Of a stretch of DNA of 64,000 bases, positions 45,714 to 56,253 are shown piece by piece. A program made the translations under genes and the position numbers. This DNA comes from Brevibacillus fortis. Lineage in GTDB: Bacteria > Bacillota > Bacilli > Brevibacillales > Brevibacillaceae. Position 1 is the stretch's first letter, and each line of letters starts with the position of its first letter. The stretch lies in NCBI RefSeq assembly GCF_003013395.1, contig NZ_PXZM01000031.1:1-64000 (forward strand), read 5' to 3'. Under the pieces are notes generated by a model. It did no database searches. It saw only the letters and a list, made by a program, of their open reading frames with translations, and was not told where the DNA came from.

Positions 45714-46097
45714 ATGTTGGGAACCATTTGGATTAATTTTGGATTAGGGATGCTCGCATTTCTTGTTACGCTAGGTACGGCTGTGGCAAGTAATGTCTGG
45801 CTCGTATCATTGGAGAGAGCAGGTATCGCATTTGTCCTATTCTTCCTCGCTGCATTTCCAATTCGTTGGCTGCTTGCAACGTTCATACAGTCATCTAACC
45901 CACCAATGGTTACGGACACGCTAGAGGGGACAAGCTCGCCTCTAGCAGAAGGTGGGGTCGTACTGGAAATTGGACAACAATTAGAGCAGGAAGAGCAAAC
46001 ATTTGCACCACTCTCAATCAACAAGATGGAAAGGATTCATCCTACTGAGGATCCAGCCACCGTTGCAGAGGTCGTTAGGCGCTTATCAGATGAGTAA
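45714..46097 (+). CDS. Unknown membrane protein between cheD and sigD
   Basis: The protein has 127 residues with two membrane helices (residues about 6-27 and 35-58). A cytoplasmic-type acidic tail is rich in Glu and Gln. The tail ends PTEDPATVAEVVRRLSDE. It sits 3 bases after cheD and 16 before sigD. I recognise no family; the location suggests a motility role that is untested. Confidence 0.75.
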   Translation: MLGTIWINFGLGMLAFLVTLGTAVASNVWLVSLERAGIAFVLFFLAAFPIRWLLATFIQSSNPPMVTDTLEGTSSPLAEGGVVLEIGQQLEQEEQTFAPLSINKMERIHPTEDPATVAEVVRRLSDE

Positions 46098-46113
46098 AGG
46101 TTGGTGACTATTC

Positions 46114-46902
46114 GTGGCACGGCTAACCAGTCAAGAAAAAGCAAAAGAGTTCGATAAATGGGTCATGTGGAAACAAGAGGGGAGTCGCGAGGCGGAGATT
46201 GACTTGGTCACGCGGTTTTTGCCACTGGTTGATAAGGTGGCAAATCGGTTGGCAATTAATCTGCCAGCAAATGTGGACAAGGATGACTTAATTAGTTATG
46301 GTCGCTTTGGGCTATTGGACGCTTTGGCCAAATTCGATCATACACGGGGTCTCCAATTTGAGACGTATGCCATGTGGCGGATTCGTGGTGCGATGATCGA
46401 TGGACTACGCGAGAACGACTGGATCCCTCGTACTGTTCGAGACAAGGCCAAAAAAATCGAAGAAGCATACACCACCTTGGAACAGCAAATGCTGCGAATG
46501 CCAACCGATCAAGAAGTATCTGATTATCTGGGAATAAGCAAAAAGGAACTTCAACAGGTTTTCTTGGAAACATCTCTTGCCAGCATGGTTTCTATTGATG
46601 AGGCAGTAGGCGATGAAGATGAACAAAAAACAGCAAGACATTCATATATCATCGACGAGCTTACACCACGCCCTGATAATGTGGCGGAAGTATCCAGCCT
46701 AAAGGAGGTTCTCGTAACGGTCATCGATAAATTACCTGAAAAGGAACGACTGGTTGTCTCCTTGTTTTATTTTGAAGAAATGACCTTATCAGAAATTGCG
46801 GAAATCATGAGCTTGTCACCTTCAAGAATATCCCAGTTGCACTCCAAAGCTCTTTTCCGACTTCGTTCTGCGTTGTCCAGATGGAAATCGCAATTGATGT
46901 AA
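46114..46902 (+). CDS. sigD: RNA polymerase sigma factor SigD (FliA type)
   Basis: The protein has 262 residues with a GTG start. Region 2 shows LPANVDKDDLISYGRFGLLDA and LQFETYAMWRIRGAMIDGLR; region 4 shows LPEKERLVVSLFYFEEMTLS and EIMSLSPSRISQLHSKALFR. It directs filament, stator and chemotaxis-receptor genes once the hook is complete. It lies near the operon's 3' end, as in B. subtilis. Confidence 0.97.
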   Translation: MARLTSQEKAKEFDKWVMWKQEGSREAEIDLVTRFLPLVDKVANRLAINLPANVDKDDLISYGRFGLLDALAKFDHTRGLQFETYAMWRIRGAMIDGLRENDWIPRTVRDKAKKIEEAYTTLEQQMLRMPTDQEVSDYLGISKKELQQVFLETSLASMVSIDEAVGDEDEQKTARHSYIIDELTPRPDNVAEVSSLKEVLVTVIDKLPEKERLVVSLFYFEEMTLSEIAEIMSLSPSRISQLHSKALFRLRSALSRWKSQLM

Positions 46903-46933
46903 AGGGACATTACCCAAGCTTGAGAGGGGTAGA

Positions 46934-48352
46934 ATGATGGAAGGAATCGGGAAATATAAAATAGAAGTAAAAATATCAGCTGATAAAATGGAGGCTGAGG
47001 TTCTTCTACGCGTAGACGAACAAGATATCGACGAAATTGTTATCTTGGAAACAGATGTATACAAAGCATTACAGGCAAGCAATGTGAAGTATGGAATTCT
47101 CGATGATATCGTTCAGAATTTGTGTACCTTACCTGCGAAGTATGCAAACGCGAGAGTAAAAGTTGCTCAAGGGATTGCTCCTGTGGCCGGAACCGATGCA
47201 ACGATTGAGTACCCCTATTTGGCCTCTATTAATGAAGGGGAAGGTCCGAAAGAGCTAGAGGATGGCCGGGTTGATTTTTATAATGTGACGACAATCCCCA
47301 ATGTGGCAAAAGGACAACTCTTGGCACGTAAAATATCAGCAAGCCAGGGACAACCAGGCACAGCAGTTACCGGAGAGCCCATCGCTCCCAAAGCCGGCAA
47401 GGAAATAAACATAAAGCCTGGGAAAAATGTTGTTCTCAATCAAGAGCGAACGATGCTATACGCCGCTATTGACGGACAAGTATCCTTCACAGAACAGGCT
47501 AAAATGAATGTGTTTCCCGTATTTGAAGTAAACGGGGATGTTGATTTTGGTGTTGGCAATATTGATTTTGTGGGAACGGTGGTCATTCGCGGGAACGTAT
47601 TGAATGGCTTTCGTGTAAAGTCATCAGGAGATATCCGCGTACTTGGCAGTGTAGAGGGCGCCGAGTTGTATGCGGAAGGCTCCATTGAAATCAAAAGCGG
47701 GATTGTTGCCCAGGACAAAGGCTGCATTGTCGCGGGGAAAGATGTCCGGACATCCTTTATCCAAAACGCCAATGTAACGGCTGGCAATCAAGTGATTGTT
47801 TCACAAAGCATCATGTTCTCAACCGTACGAGCCGGAAAGCAAATCATTTGTAAAGGGTCGAAAGGCTTCATCATTGGCGGCGTGCTGCAAGCTGGGGAAA
47901 AGATTGTGGCAAGAGTATTTGGGAACAGCAGTGCGACTCCTACGATACTAGAAGTAGGGGTAAAACCGGAATTAAGACAAGAGCTAGCGAACATTCAAAA
48001 AGAACTGCAAAATGTGTATGAAAATTTACGCAAAACGGATCAGGGTCTAGGGGTTATGAATCAGATCCTCCAAGTCAGCAAAGAACTTCCAACAGACAAA
48101 CGTCTCATGCAAATTAAGCTAACCAATACTCGTTTGGTTCTGGAAAAAGAAAGCAAGGAACTGGAAGCACGCAGGAATGATATTGAACTCGAGCTGAAAG
48201 GGGAAGGCCCAGCAGCCATCGAGGCATATCATGTAATGTATCCAGGAATCAAAATGACGTTTGGAAAGCTGGTGCACTTTATCAAGCACGAGTATGCCAG
48301 AACGCGATTTATTGTGCTAGACGGAGAAATTAGCACAGCAACTCTGATCTAA
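46934..48352 (+). CDS. FapA/DUF342 family protein
   Basis: The protein has 472 residues. ATG 46937 is a possible alternative. The N-terminal part is variable; the centre (residues about 170-345) is a beta-helix with repeated Gly-rich turns (VNGDVDFGVGNIDFVGTVVI, VLGSVEGAELYAEGSIEIKS). A C-terminal coiled coil (360-430) and small domain follow. DUF342 proteins often sit in motility operons; FapA has been linked to flagellar placement in Vibrio. The function here is unknown. Confidence 0.85.
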   Translation: MMEGIGKYKIEVKISADKMEAEVLLRVDEQDIDEIVILETDVYKALQASNVKYGILDDIVQNLCTLPAKYANARVKVAQGIAPVAGTDATIEYPYLASINEGEGPKELEDGRVDFYNVTTIPNVAKGQLLARKISASQGQPGTAVTGEPIAPKAGKEINIKPGKNVVLNQERTMLYAAIDGQVSFTEQAKMNVFPVFEVNGDVDFGVGNIDFVGTVVIRGNVLNGFRVKSSGDIRVLGSVEGAELYAEGSIEIKSGIVAQDKGCIVAGKDVRTSFIQNANVTAGNQVIVSQSIMFSTVRAGKQIICKGSKGFIIGGVLQAGEKIVARVFGNSSATPTILEVGVKPELRQELANIQKELQNVYENLRKTDQGLGVMNQILQVSKELPTDKRLMQIKLTNTRLVLEKESKELEARRNDIELELKGEGPAAIEAYHVMYPGIKMTFGKLVHFIKHEYARTRFIVLDGEISTATLI

Positions 48353-48398
48353 TCCAGGATGCTTACATACTTAGTGTGACAAAGGGAGTTGGGGCCAT

Positions 48399-48737
48399 AT
48401 GAGTTTGAAAGCGGTTGAATTGCAGGTGGCAATACCACGCACGCTAGAAGTCAGCCGAATTCAGGAGCATCAGCAACAACGATCCATGCATGAACAACAG
48501 TCGATGATTGACCAGCGAAGAGACCTGGATGAACATATGCGCCAGCGCCCGAGCGATATTGAGCAATCACAAAAGAACCAGATACGTGAAAGAGAAAAAA
48601 AGCAAGGACAGCAAGATCATAAAGACAATAAAGAATCCACTAATAATCAAACGTCCGAATCGAGCGAGGGTGTATCTGCGAACGCTGATCTCATGAGAGA
48701 TCCGTTGCGTGGACGTATTATAGATATTTCTTTGTAA
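48399..48737 (+). CDS. Gln/Glu-rich small protein, motility operon
   Basis: The protein has 112 residues. A hydrophobic start (LKAVELQVAIPRTLEVSRIQ) leads to a highly charged Gln/Arg/Glu/Lys-rich segment (residues 24-85) and then a short tail (DPLRGRIIDISL). Coiled-coil or disordered. The IPRT-type N-terminus resembles small proteins next to DUF342 genes in other Firmicutes, from memory. No function known. Confidence 0.7.
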   Translation: MSLKAVELQVAIPRTLEVSRIQEHQQQRSMHEQQSMIDQRRDLDEHMRQRPSDIEQSQKNQIREREKKQGQQDHKDNKESTNNQTSESSEGVSANADLMRDPLRGRIIDISL

Positions 48738-48769
48738 ACGAAGTCAAGCCAGAAATAAAGGTGGACAAC

Positions 48770-49285
48770 ATGGACGTAGTGTATCCCATCCTGATTGGAG
48801 CAGGAATTATCAGTATGCTTCTTGCTTTTGTCATTAAAAAGAAGCAGCCTGTTGACTCCTTTTCCTCCTTACCGACACAACGCACGACGGACAAGGACGA
48901 TCTCGAAAAAAGCGTGCAGCGTCTTCAAAAACAGTTAAAGCAAGAAACCAATCTACTTGCTGCAGAATGGCAGGAAATGAGAGCGGATCTTCTCGAGGAT
49001 ATCGCTAGTTTGGGCAAGCGATTGGACAATATGGAAGAACAATGGAAAAAGAGTGACAACCAAAAGCAAGAGGCTCCAAAGGATGCCAATAGGATCGAAC
49101 CAGCACCTCAACTTCAAGAGGTGGATATGCTGGCACTGCGAGAACGTTATCGCCGTGCCTTTGAGCTGAGTAAAGAAGGTTTGTCTCGGGATGAGATCGC
49201 AAAACGACTCGGTGCCGGAAGAGGGGAAATCGATTTGATCTTTTCCTTAGCTGACAGGCATGAGCGAGGTCTTGCCGATGCGTAA
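48770..49285 (+). CDS. SwrB-like membrane/coiled-coil protein
   Basis: The protein has 171 residues from ATG 48770 (AAAGGTGG upstream). One N-terminal membrane helix (VVYPILIGAGIISMLLAFVI) is followed by a coiled coil (residues 45-100) and a helical end (YRRAFELSKEGLSRDEIAKR, then GRGEIDLIFSLAD) resembling the C-terminus of B. subtilis SwrB, which activates export-gate and basal-body maturation and is encoded after sigD. Likeness is in architecture and position only. Confidence 0.7.
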   Translation: MDVVYPILIGAGIISMLLAFVIKKKQPVDSFSSLPTQRTTDKDDLEKSVQRLQKQLKQETNLLAAEWQEMRADLLEDIASLGKRLDNMEEQWKKSDNQKQEAPKDANRIEPAPQLQEVDMLALRERYRRAFELSKEGLSRDEIAKRLGAGRGEIDLIFSLADRHERGLADA

Positions 49286-49955
49286 ACAAGAATTATTATA
49301 TGGATTTGGGGCAGGACTGATTGTGGCTACCTCAATCATCGGACTGTTAGCGCCAAAGCAGACTGCGCAAGCCCCGGCTATGACTGCAGATCAAATGAAA
49401 GTAGCTGCACAAGAGCTGGAAATGGTCGTACTTACAGCAGAAGAATACAAACAGTGGCAGGAAGAAAAGAAAGTGAGCATACAGCCAGCCCCTGGAGGGC
49501 CTAAGGCGCCAGTTGCGCCAAAAGTAGGTCAAACAGTGGCGCCTGTTACAAAGCAACCACAGACGCCAGCTGTGCAGCCTGCGACACCTGTAGCTTCATC
49601 AGAGCAAAATGTGATTCCGCCAACAAATCCAGTGAGTAAGGACGGCCAGCCTACTCCAACAGTACCGAATACGAAGACACCAACGCCACCCAATACGGGG
49701 GCACCTAAAGCTCCGACAGTGGAAGCACCTGTAGTAGATAAGAAGGTATCTTTCACTGTTCCTTACAAAGCAACTGCAGAGGATGTAGCGCAGATTCTTG
49801 TAAAGGAAGGAATCCTTCCTGCTGACAATCAATTTGTGGACCAGTTACGTGCGAGCGACAAGCTAAATCGTATTCGTGTCGGTACCTATGAAGTGTCGAC
49901 CGCTACTAAGGAAGCAGACATCGTCAAGTTGATAACAACGCCGCCTAAAAAGTAG
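49278..49955 (+). CDS. Membrane-anchored MltG/YceG-like protein
   Basis: The protein has 225 residues from ATG 49278, overlapping the previous gene by 8 bases. One N-terminal helix (LLYGFGAGLIVATSIIGLLA) anchors a long Pro/Thr/Gln/Ala-rich linker (residues about 75-150). The last 75 residues (VPYKATAEDVAQILVKEGIL, then RIRVGTYEVSTATKEADIVK) resemble the LysM-like N-terminal part of MltG (YceG). The catalytic transglycosylase domain is absent. It may bind cell wall near the flagellar machine. Confidence 0.72.
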   Translation: MRKQELLYGFGAGLIVATSIIGLLAPKQTAQAPAMTADQMKVAAQELEMVVLTAEEYKQWQEEKKVSIQPAPGGPKAPVAPKVGQTVAPVTKQPQTPAVQPATPVASSEQNVIPPTNPVSKDGQPTPTVPNTKTPTPPNTGAPKAPTVEAPVVDKKVSFTVPYKATAEDVAQILVKEGILPADNQFVDQLRASDKLNRIRVGTYEVSTATKEADIVKLITTPPKK

Positions 49956-49970
49956 GCGGTTTTTTTCAAT
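49942..49970 (+). terminator. Terminator of the fla/che operon
   Basis: CCGCCTA pairs with TAGGCGG around AAAAG and is followed by TTTTTTTC. It is the first strong terminator after 19.2 kb. Confidence 0.88.
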
Positions 49971-50044
49971 ATAACGATATGTGTCCATTTGTCGTACAAC
50001 TAGAACGGTCATAACATTTTTACGAAATAAATGGAATTCGTTTG

Positions 50045-50073
50045 TTGCAATTGAAACTCCCATATGATATATT
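50045..50073 (+). promoter_or_regulatory. Sigma-A-type promoter of rpsB
   Basis: TTGCAA (50045-50050), 17 bases, TATATT (50068-50073). Confidence 0.65.
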
Positions 50074-50079
50074 CATTTA

Positions 50080-50195
50080 CGGTGTTGAAATCGCACGTCC
50101 ACCAATTCCGGCAACGGTGCTGCCTCTGGCAGAATTGCTTGGAACATGCGGTGAGACGGAGGTAGGCATCACAAAAACCATTTTTGAAGGAGGTG
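50080..50195 (+). promoter_or_regulatory. Possible structured rpsB leader
   Basis: About 115 bases of untranslated leader lie between the promoter and AAGGAGGTG. It has partly complementary segments (GCTGCCTC near 50120 and GAGGTAGGC near 50159). This could be an autoregulatory S2 leader, but I did not match it to a named motif. Confidence 0.35.
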
Positions 50196-50201
50196 TGAAA
50201 T

Positions 50202-50912
50202 ATGGCAGTAATTTCGATGAAACAATTGCTCGAGGCTGGTGTACACTTCGGTCACCAAACTCGTCGTTGGAACCCGAAAATGGCTCGCTATATCTTCACC
50301 GAACGTAACGGAATCTACATTATCGACCTGCAAAAAACCGTTAAAAAAGTAGAGGAAGCGTACAACTTCGTACGTGAACTCGCTCAAGACGGCGGTAAAG
50401 TGCTCTTCGTTGGTACGAAGAAACAAGCACAAGAATCCGTTAAAGAAGAAGCAGAACGCACAGGTCACTACTTCATCAACCAACGTTGGTTGGGTGGTAC
50501 CCTGACAAACTTCTCTACCATCAAAAAACGTACATCTCGCTTGGCTGAGCTGAAGCGTATGGAAAACGATGGTACTTTCGAAGTATTGCCTAAGAAAGAA
50601 GTTATCGTTCTGCGCAAAGAGATGGATCGTCTGGAAAAATTCTTGGGCGGTATCGCTCACATGGATAAACTGCCTGACGCTCTGTTCGTAATCGATCCTC
50701 GTAAAGAGCGCATCGCTGTAGCAGAAGCTCGCAAATTGGGTATCCCAATCGTTGCAATCGTAGATACTAACTGCGATCCAGATGAGATTGATTATGTGAT
50801 CCCAGGTAACGATGACGCAATTCGCGCTGTGAAATTGCTCACTGCTAAAATGGCAGACGCTCTGCAAGAAGGAAACCAAGGTACAGAGCAACAAGCAACA
50901 ACAACTGCGTAA
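50202..50912 (+). CDS. rpsB: 30S ribosomal protein S2
   Basis: The protein has 236 residues. Recognised from [54 protein letters not shown], and [16 protein letters not shown] strong ribosome site and biased codons fit its high expression. Confidence 0.98.
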   Translation: MAVISMKQLLEAGVHFGHQTRRWNPKMARYIFTERNGIYIIDLQKTVKKVEEAYNFVRELAQDGGKVLFVGTKKQAQESVKEEAERTGHYFINQRWLGGTLTNFSTIKKRTSRLAELKRMENDGTFEVLPKKEVIVLRKEMDRLEKFLGGIAHMDKLPDALFVIDPRKERIAVAEARKLGIPIVAIVDTNCDPDEIDYVIPGNDDAIRAVKLLTAKMADALQEGNQGTEQQATTTA

Positions 50913-50924
50913 GCATGTGTGTTA

Positions 50925-50967
50925 AAGGGTGGACTGAGGGTGTCAGAACCCCCGTCCATCCTTTTTT
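50925..50967 (+). terminator. Terminator after rpsB
   Basis: AAGGGTGGAC pairs with GTCCATCCTT (one wobble), with an inner GGGT/ACCC stem, then TTTTTT. Transcription of tsf then restarts or reads through. Confidence 0.85.
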
Positions 50968-50989
50968 GCTGATTAGCGTCGCCGAGGTG

Positions 50990-51019
50990 TTAGCAGGCGG
51001 CTTGCTTTTCGACTATAAT
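50990..51019 (+). promoter_or_regulatory. Promoter of tsf
   Basis: TATAAT at 51014-51019 is a perfect -10 box. The -35 is poor (TTAGCA, 50990-50995, spacer 18). Confidence 0.55.
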
Positions 51020-51051
51020 AGGATCGTAACTTTCCGAGGAGGTTTCACTCA

Positions 51052-51939
51052 ATGGCAATTAGTGCACAAGCGGTTAAAGAACTGCGTGAGCGTACAGGCG
51101 CAGGTATGATGGATTGCAAACGCGCGCTGGAAGAAACAGCAGGCGACATGGAAAAAGCAATTGACTTGCTCCGTGAGCGCGGTGTAGCGAAAGCAGCGAA
51201 AAAATCCGGACGCATCGCAGCAGAAGGTTTGACTGCAACTGCGGTAGCTGGAAACGTTGCAGCAGTTGTAGAAGTAAACTGCGAAACTGACTTCGTAGGT
51301 AAAAACCCTGAGTTCCAAACACTCGTAAAAGACATCGCTGAGCACGTTGTATCCCAACGTCCTGCAACAGTTGAAGAAGCTCTGGAGCAACCGTTCAAAG
51401 GTGCTGGCGAGACTCTGGGTCATGTAATCAATGAGAAAATCGCGACTATCGGAGAAAACATCTCCTTCCGTCGCTTTGTACTCTCTGAGAAAACAGACAA
51501 CGGCGCATTCGGTGCTTATCTCCACATGGGTGGCCGTATTGGCGTTCTGGTTACTTTGGAAGGTACACAAGACGAGACACTGGCTCGCGACCTGGGGATG
51601 CACGCAGCAGCGTCCAACCCACGTTTTGCTAACCGTGAAGAAGTTTCCGCTGATGAGATCGAGCGTGAGCGTGAAGTTTTGAAAAACCAAGCACTGGCTG
51701 AAGGCAAACCTGCTAACATCGTTGAGAAAATGGTAGAAGGCCGCCTCTCCAAATTCTTCGAAGAATACGTACTGGTTGAGCAACCATTCGTAAAAGATAC
51801 TGACAAGAAAGTAGCTGTTCTGCTGAAAGAAGCAGGTGCTACCTTGAAAGGATTCGCTCGCTTCCAAGTAGGCGAAGGTATCGAGAAGAAACAAGAAGAC
51901 TTCGCAGCTGAAGTAATGGCTCAAGTTAATAAGCAATAA
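51052..51939 (+). CDS. tsf: Translation elongation factor Ts
   Basis: The protein has 295 residues. EF-Ts recycles EF-Tu. The N-terminal UBA-like helix ([20 protein letters not shown]) and the core [12 protein letters not shown] are present. GAGGAGG precedes ATG 51052. Long antisense open frames here only reflect its codon bias. Confidence 0.98.
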   Translation: MAISAQAVKELRERTGAGMMDCKRALEETAGDMEKAIDLLRERGVAKAAKKSGRIAAEGLTATAVAGNVAAVVEVNCETDFVGKNPEFQTLVKDIAEHVVSQRPATVEEALEQPFKGAGETLGHVINEKIATIGENISFRRFVLSEKTDNGAFGAYLHMGGRIGVLVTLEGTQDETLARDLGMHAAASNPRFANREEVSADEIEREREVLKNQALAEGKPANIVEKMVEGRLSKFFEEYVLVEQPFVKDTDKKVAVLLKEAGATLKGFARFQVGEGIEKKQEDFAAEVMAQVNKQ

Positions 51940-51947
51940 TAAAGGTT

Positions 51948-51976
51948 ATAGGGAACACCTTCGTGTTCCCTATTTT
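51948..51976 (+). terminator. Terminator after tsf
   Basis: An exact 11-bp stem (51948-51958 with 51963-51973) has a CTTC loop and TTTT nearby. Only a short T-run follows, so it may leak into pyrH. Confidence 0.75.
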
Positions 51977-51982
51977 CAAAGC

Positions 51983-52821
<839 letters not shown>

Positions 52822-52823
52822 TT

Positions 52824-53381
52824 ATGCCACAAACTGTGCTAAAAGACATGGAAGATCGCATGAATAAAGCAATCAATGCGTTGAAAAAAGACCTGTCTAG
52901 CCTGCGTGCAGGCCGAGCGAACCCAGCAATGCTGGATCGTGTATCGGTAGACTATTACGGTTCACCAACACCGATTAGCCAATTGGCTAACATCAGCGTG
53001 CCAGAACCACGTATGCTGATCATTCAGCCATGGGACAAAACGGCACTCAAAGAAATTGATCGTGCCCTGCAACAATCGGATCTGGGTATTTCCCCATCCA
53101 ATGATGGCGTGGTCATCCGCCTGATGATTCCTCCACTCACAGAAGAGCGTCGTAAAGAGCTAGTGAAGCTGGCTGGAAAAGGTGGAGAAGAAGCAAAGGT
53201 AGCGATTCGTAACATCCGTCGTGATGCAAACGATGAAATCAAAAAGCTGGAAAAGGCTGCTACCATTTCTGAAGACGATTCCCGTCGTCACCAAGAAACT
53301 ATCCAAAAGACTACGGATAAATTCATTGCTGAAGTTGACAAGACCGTCAAGGACAAAGAGAAAGACATTTTGGAAGTATAG
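52824..53381 (+). CDS. frr: Ribosome recycling factor
   Basis: The protein has 185 residues, 2 bases after pyrH. Recognised from [33 protein letters not shown] and [15 protein letters not shown]. It splits post-termination ribosomes with EF-G. Confidence 0.97.
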   Translation: MPQTVLKDMEDRMNKAINALKKDLSSLRAGRANPAMLDRVSVDYYGSPTPISQLANISVPEPRMLIIQPWDKTALKEIDRALQQSDLGISPSNDGVVIRLMIPPLTEERRKELVKLAGKGGEEAKVAIRNIRRDANDEIKKLEKAATISEDDSRRHQETIQKTTDKFIAEVDKTVKDKEKDILEV

Positions 53382-53390
53382 GTAATGGTA

Positions 53391-53412
53391 ATCCCCCTCG
53401 TTTGAGGGGGAT
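53391..53412 (+). other. Hairpin between frr and uppS
   Basis: ATCCCCCTC pairs perfectly with GAGGGGGAT around GTTT. No T-run follows, so it is not a classical terminator. Confidence 0.55.
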
Positions 53413-53447
53413 GTACGTCTATATCTCTCATTACGGGGGAACACTTT

Positions 53448-54218
53448 ATGTTAGAACATCTGGCGCGCAAATGGAGCCGCAAAGAAAAGCAATCGGAGCC
53501 AGCCGAGTTGGATCGTTCCGGTAAGATTCCAGAACATGTGGCGATTATTATGGATGGCAACGGTCGTTGGGCCAGCAAGCGCAGTTTACCCCGGGTTGCG
53601 GGGCACCGTGCAGGAATGAAAGCAGTAAAAGAAGTCGTCAAGGCTGCAGACGAGATCGGCGTGCGCTATATAACGATGTACGCGTTCTCTACCGAAAACT
53701 GGAAGCGTCCGCGCGATGAAGTGGATTTTCTCATGAAACTTCCGCAGGAATTTTTGTCGACAGAATTGGATGAATTAATAGAACGTGGTGTCCGCATACG
53801 CATGCTGGGCAGTAAAAACGAGCTGCCTTCTCATACGCTGAAAGCGTTGTTGGAAGCCGAAGAGACAACGAAGGACAATAGCGGCCTTCAATTGAATTTT
53901 GCCCTGAATTACGGTGGGCGAGATGAACTTGCAAAAGCATTTTCAGTGATGGCAGCACAAGTAAAAGCAGGTGAGCTTCAGCCAGAGCAACTGACTGAGG
54001 AATTGATATCGAGCTACCTGTATACAAGCGAAATTCCCGATCCAGACCTCTTGATTCGCACAAGTGGAGAGATTCGCTTGAGTAACTTTATGCTGTGGCA
54101 ATTGGCATATACAGAATTATGGTTTACGGACGTGCTATGGCCTGATTTTACCCGTGAACATTTTTATCAAGCAATCGTGGAATACCAAGGCCGAGCTCGT
54201 CGCTACGGGGCGGTATAG
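53448..54218 (+). CDS. uppS: Undecaprenyl diphosphate synthase
   Basis: The protein has 256 residues. It makes the C55 lipid carrier for cell wall. Motifs: AIIMDGNGRWASKR, GHRAGMKAVKEVVKAA, AFSTENWKRP, and LIRTSGEIRLSNFMLWQLAY with ELWFTDVLWPDF. Confidence 0.97.
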   Translation: MLEHLARKWSRKEKQSEPAELDRSGKIPEHVAIIMDGNGRWASKRSLPRVAGHRAGMKAVKEVVKAADEIGVRYITMYAFSTENWKRPRDEVDFLMKLPQEFLSTELDELIERGVRIRMLGSKNELPSHTLKALLEAEETTKDNSGLQLNFALNYGGRDELAKAFSVMAAQVKAGELQPEQLTEELISSYLYTSEIPDPDLLIRTSGEIRLSNFMLWQLAYTELWFTDVLWPDFTREHFYQAIVEYQGRARRYGAV

Positions 54219-54235
54219 CCGAGAGGTGGAATCAG

Positions 54236-55021
54236 TTGAAGCAACGTATAATAACAGGCCTGATTGGTGGGGCTGCGTTTCTATTATTGATGTATGCTGG
54301 TGGAGCTTGGTACTCACTTTTGGTGTTTTTACTGGCTGTCATTGGCTATTTTGAATTCATGAGAATGGCTGGCATTCAGTCATTTTATTTGGCAGGATTG
54401 CTCGGATATGTATTGATGTTAAGCATTTTGTGGCCGTCTCTGTTATTTTCGGATTGGCTCAGTATCAGCATGCCGGATCTGATGCTGCCCGTCATCCTGC
54501 TCTTGTTGATTTACTCCGTTTTACGGAAAAATCAGTTTCACATTGAACACGTCGCCCTTACGTTGGTGGGGGCGTTATACATAGGCTACGGTTTTACTTA
54601 TATGGCCGCTACCCGAAACCTTCCAGAAGGATTCATGCTTACGGTCATGGTCATTATGGGAATTTGGTCGACTGATTCGGGCGCCTATTTTGTCGGAAAA
54701 GCAATAGGTAAGCGTAAACTGTGGCCAGAAATAAGTCCAAACAAGACCGTGGAAGGGGCCTTAGGAGGTCTTGTTGCTTCTGTCTTGATTGTTCTTTCCA
54801 TCAATGCAAGTTTTGGTCATTTTGCGATTGATCAGGCTTTGACCATCGCACTTGTTGCGGGGATCGTCGGGCAATTGGGTGATTTGGTTGAGTCGGCTTT
54901 CAAGAGGCATTTCCATGTAAAAGATTCAGGACAGCTCATTCCAGGTCACGGGGGCGTTTTGGATCGCTTTGATAGTTTTTTGCTCGTCTTTCCGGTTCTA
55001 CATCTATTAGGTATTGTCTAA
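54236..55021 (+). CDS. cdsA: Phosphatidate cytidylyltransferase
   Basis: The protein has 261 residues from TTG 54236 after GAGGTGG. It has about eight membrane helices and makes CDP-diacylglycerol. The family's C-terminal half has STDSGAYFVGKAIGKRKLWP, SPNKTVEGALGG, and the signature GHGGVLDRFDSFLLVFP. Confidence 0.96.
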   Translation: MKQRIITGLIGGAAFLLLMYAGGAWYSLLVFLLAVIGYFEFMRMAGIQSFYLAGLLGYVLMLSILWPSLLFSDWLSISMPDLMLPVILLLLIYSVLRKNQFHIEHVALTLVGALYIGYGFTYMAATRNLPEGFMLTVMVIMGIWSTDSGAYFVGKAIGKRKLWPEISPNKTVEGALGGLVASVLIVLSINASFGHFAIDQALTIALVAGIVGQLGDLVESAFKRHFHVKDSGQLIPGHGGVLDRFDSFLLVFPVLHLLGIV

Positions 55022-55061
55022 AACCTTTTGCATATAGAAAGAGATATAGAGGGTGAAATCC

Positions 55062-56210
55062 GTGAAAAAAATAGCGCTCTTAGGTTCAACGGGGTCAGTT
55101 GGAACGAGCACGCTTGAAGTCGTAGACCAGCATCCTGAGGATTTTTCGGTGGTGGCTATGGCTGCAGGAACAAACGTTGATTTATTGACACGCCAGGTGG
55201 AAAAATTCAAGCCCGAACTCGTTTCTGTAGGTAATGAGCAGGCTGCCGTTGAACTGCGAGAAAGATTGGCGGGCAAGTCTCAACCAGAAATCGTTTACGG
55301 GGCGGAAGGATTGGAACTGGTTGCCCGTCATGAAGCTGCCAATTTCGTTATGACCGCTGTTGTCGGCAGTGTAGGGGTCGCACCTACACTCGCTGCGATA
55401 GAGGCGGGAAAAACAATTGGACTGGCCAATAAAGAGACACTGGTGAGCGCTGGCCCTGTCGTCATGAAACGAGCGAAAGAAAAAGGCGTATCGATCATTC
55501 CGGTAGACAGCGAGCATTCAGCTGTCTATCAATGTCTGCAAGGTGAGCGCAAGGAAGATGTGGCACGGGTTATTTTGACCGCTTCAGGAGGTTCCTTCCG
55601 TCACCTATCTCGCGAAGATCTACAGCAAGTGACAGTAGAGCAGGCATTGGCTCATCCGAATTGGAGTATGGGTGCTAAAATTACCATCGATTCTGCTACC
55701 ATGATGAACAAAGGTTTTGAGGTGATTGAGGCTCATTGGCTGTTTGATCTACCTTATGAGCAGATTGAATGCGTATTGCATTATGAAAGTATCATACACT
55801 CTATGGTAGAATACAAAGACAGAGCGGTCATGGCTCAACTCGGTACGCCGGATATGAAAGTTCCGATTCAGTACGCCATGAGCTATCCCATAAGAAAAGA
55901 TCTGCCTACGGAACCACTTGATTTGGTCAAGATCGCCACGCTTCATTTTGCAGCCATGGATTATGAGCGTTACCCTCTGTTAAAATTAGCGTATGAGTGC
56001 GGCATAGCAGGTGGTACACATACGGCAGTACTGAATGCGGCCAATGAGGTTGCAGTTGATAGGTTCTTGAAGGGAGCAATCAGTTTTTTAGACATCGAAA
56101 AGGTCGTCCGAAAAACTTGCGAAGCTCACGCTGGTGTAGCGAGTCCAGAGCTTGCAGATATTTTTGCAGCGGATGAGTGGGCACGCTCTTATGCGCTCGT
56201 CTCCATCTAA
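55062..56210 (+). CDS. dxr: 1-deoxy-D-xylulose 5-phosphate reductoisomerase
   Basis: The protein has 382 residues from GTG 55062, 6 bases after GAGGGTG; GTG 55053 is too close to the site. It catalyses the second step of the MEP isoprenoid pathway. The NADPH Rossmann motif is [17 protein letters not shown]. Substrate-site blocks are [54 protein letters not shown]. Confidence 0.97.
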   Translation: MKKIALLGSTGSVGTSTLEVVDQHPEDFSVVAMAAGTNVDLLTRQVEKFKPELVSVGNEQAAVELRERLAGKSQPEIVYGAEGLELVARHEAANFVMTAVVGSVGVAPTLAAIEAGKTIGLANKETLVSAGPVVMKRAKEKGVSIIPVDSEHSAVYQCLQGERKEDVARVILTASGGSFRHLSREDLQQVTVEQALAHPNWSMGAKITIDSATMMNKGFEVIEAHWLFDLPYEQIECVLHYESIIHSMVEYKDRAVMAQLGTPDMKVPIQYAMSYPIRKDLPTEPLDLVKIATLHFAAMDYERYPLLKLAYECGIAGGTHTAVLNAANEVAVDRFLKGAISFLDIEKVVRKTCEAHAGVASPELADIFAADEWARSYALVSI

Positions 56211-56253
56211 GGAATATGAGTGTTAGATACTTGACAGAAAGGTGGCTGTTCAC

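Noticed and set aside
51049-51936. 295-residue minus-strand open frame exactly opposite tsf
   Set aside because: It mirrors the highly expressed tsf gene and has no recognisable protein pattern.
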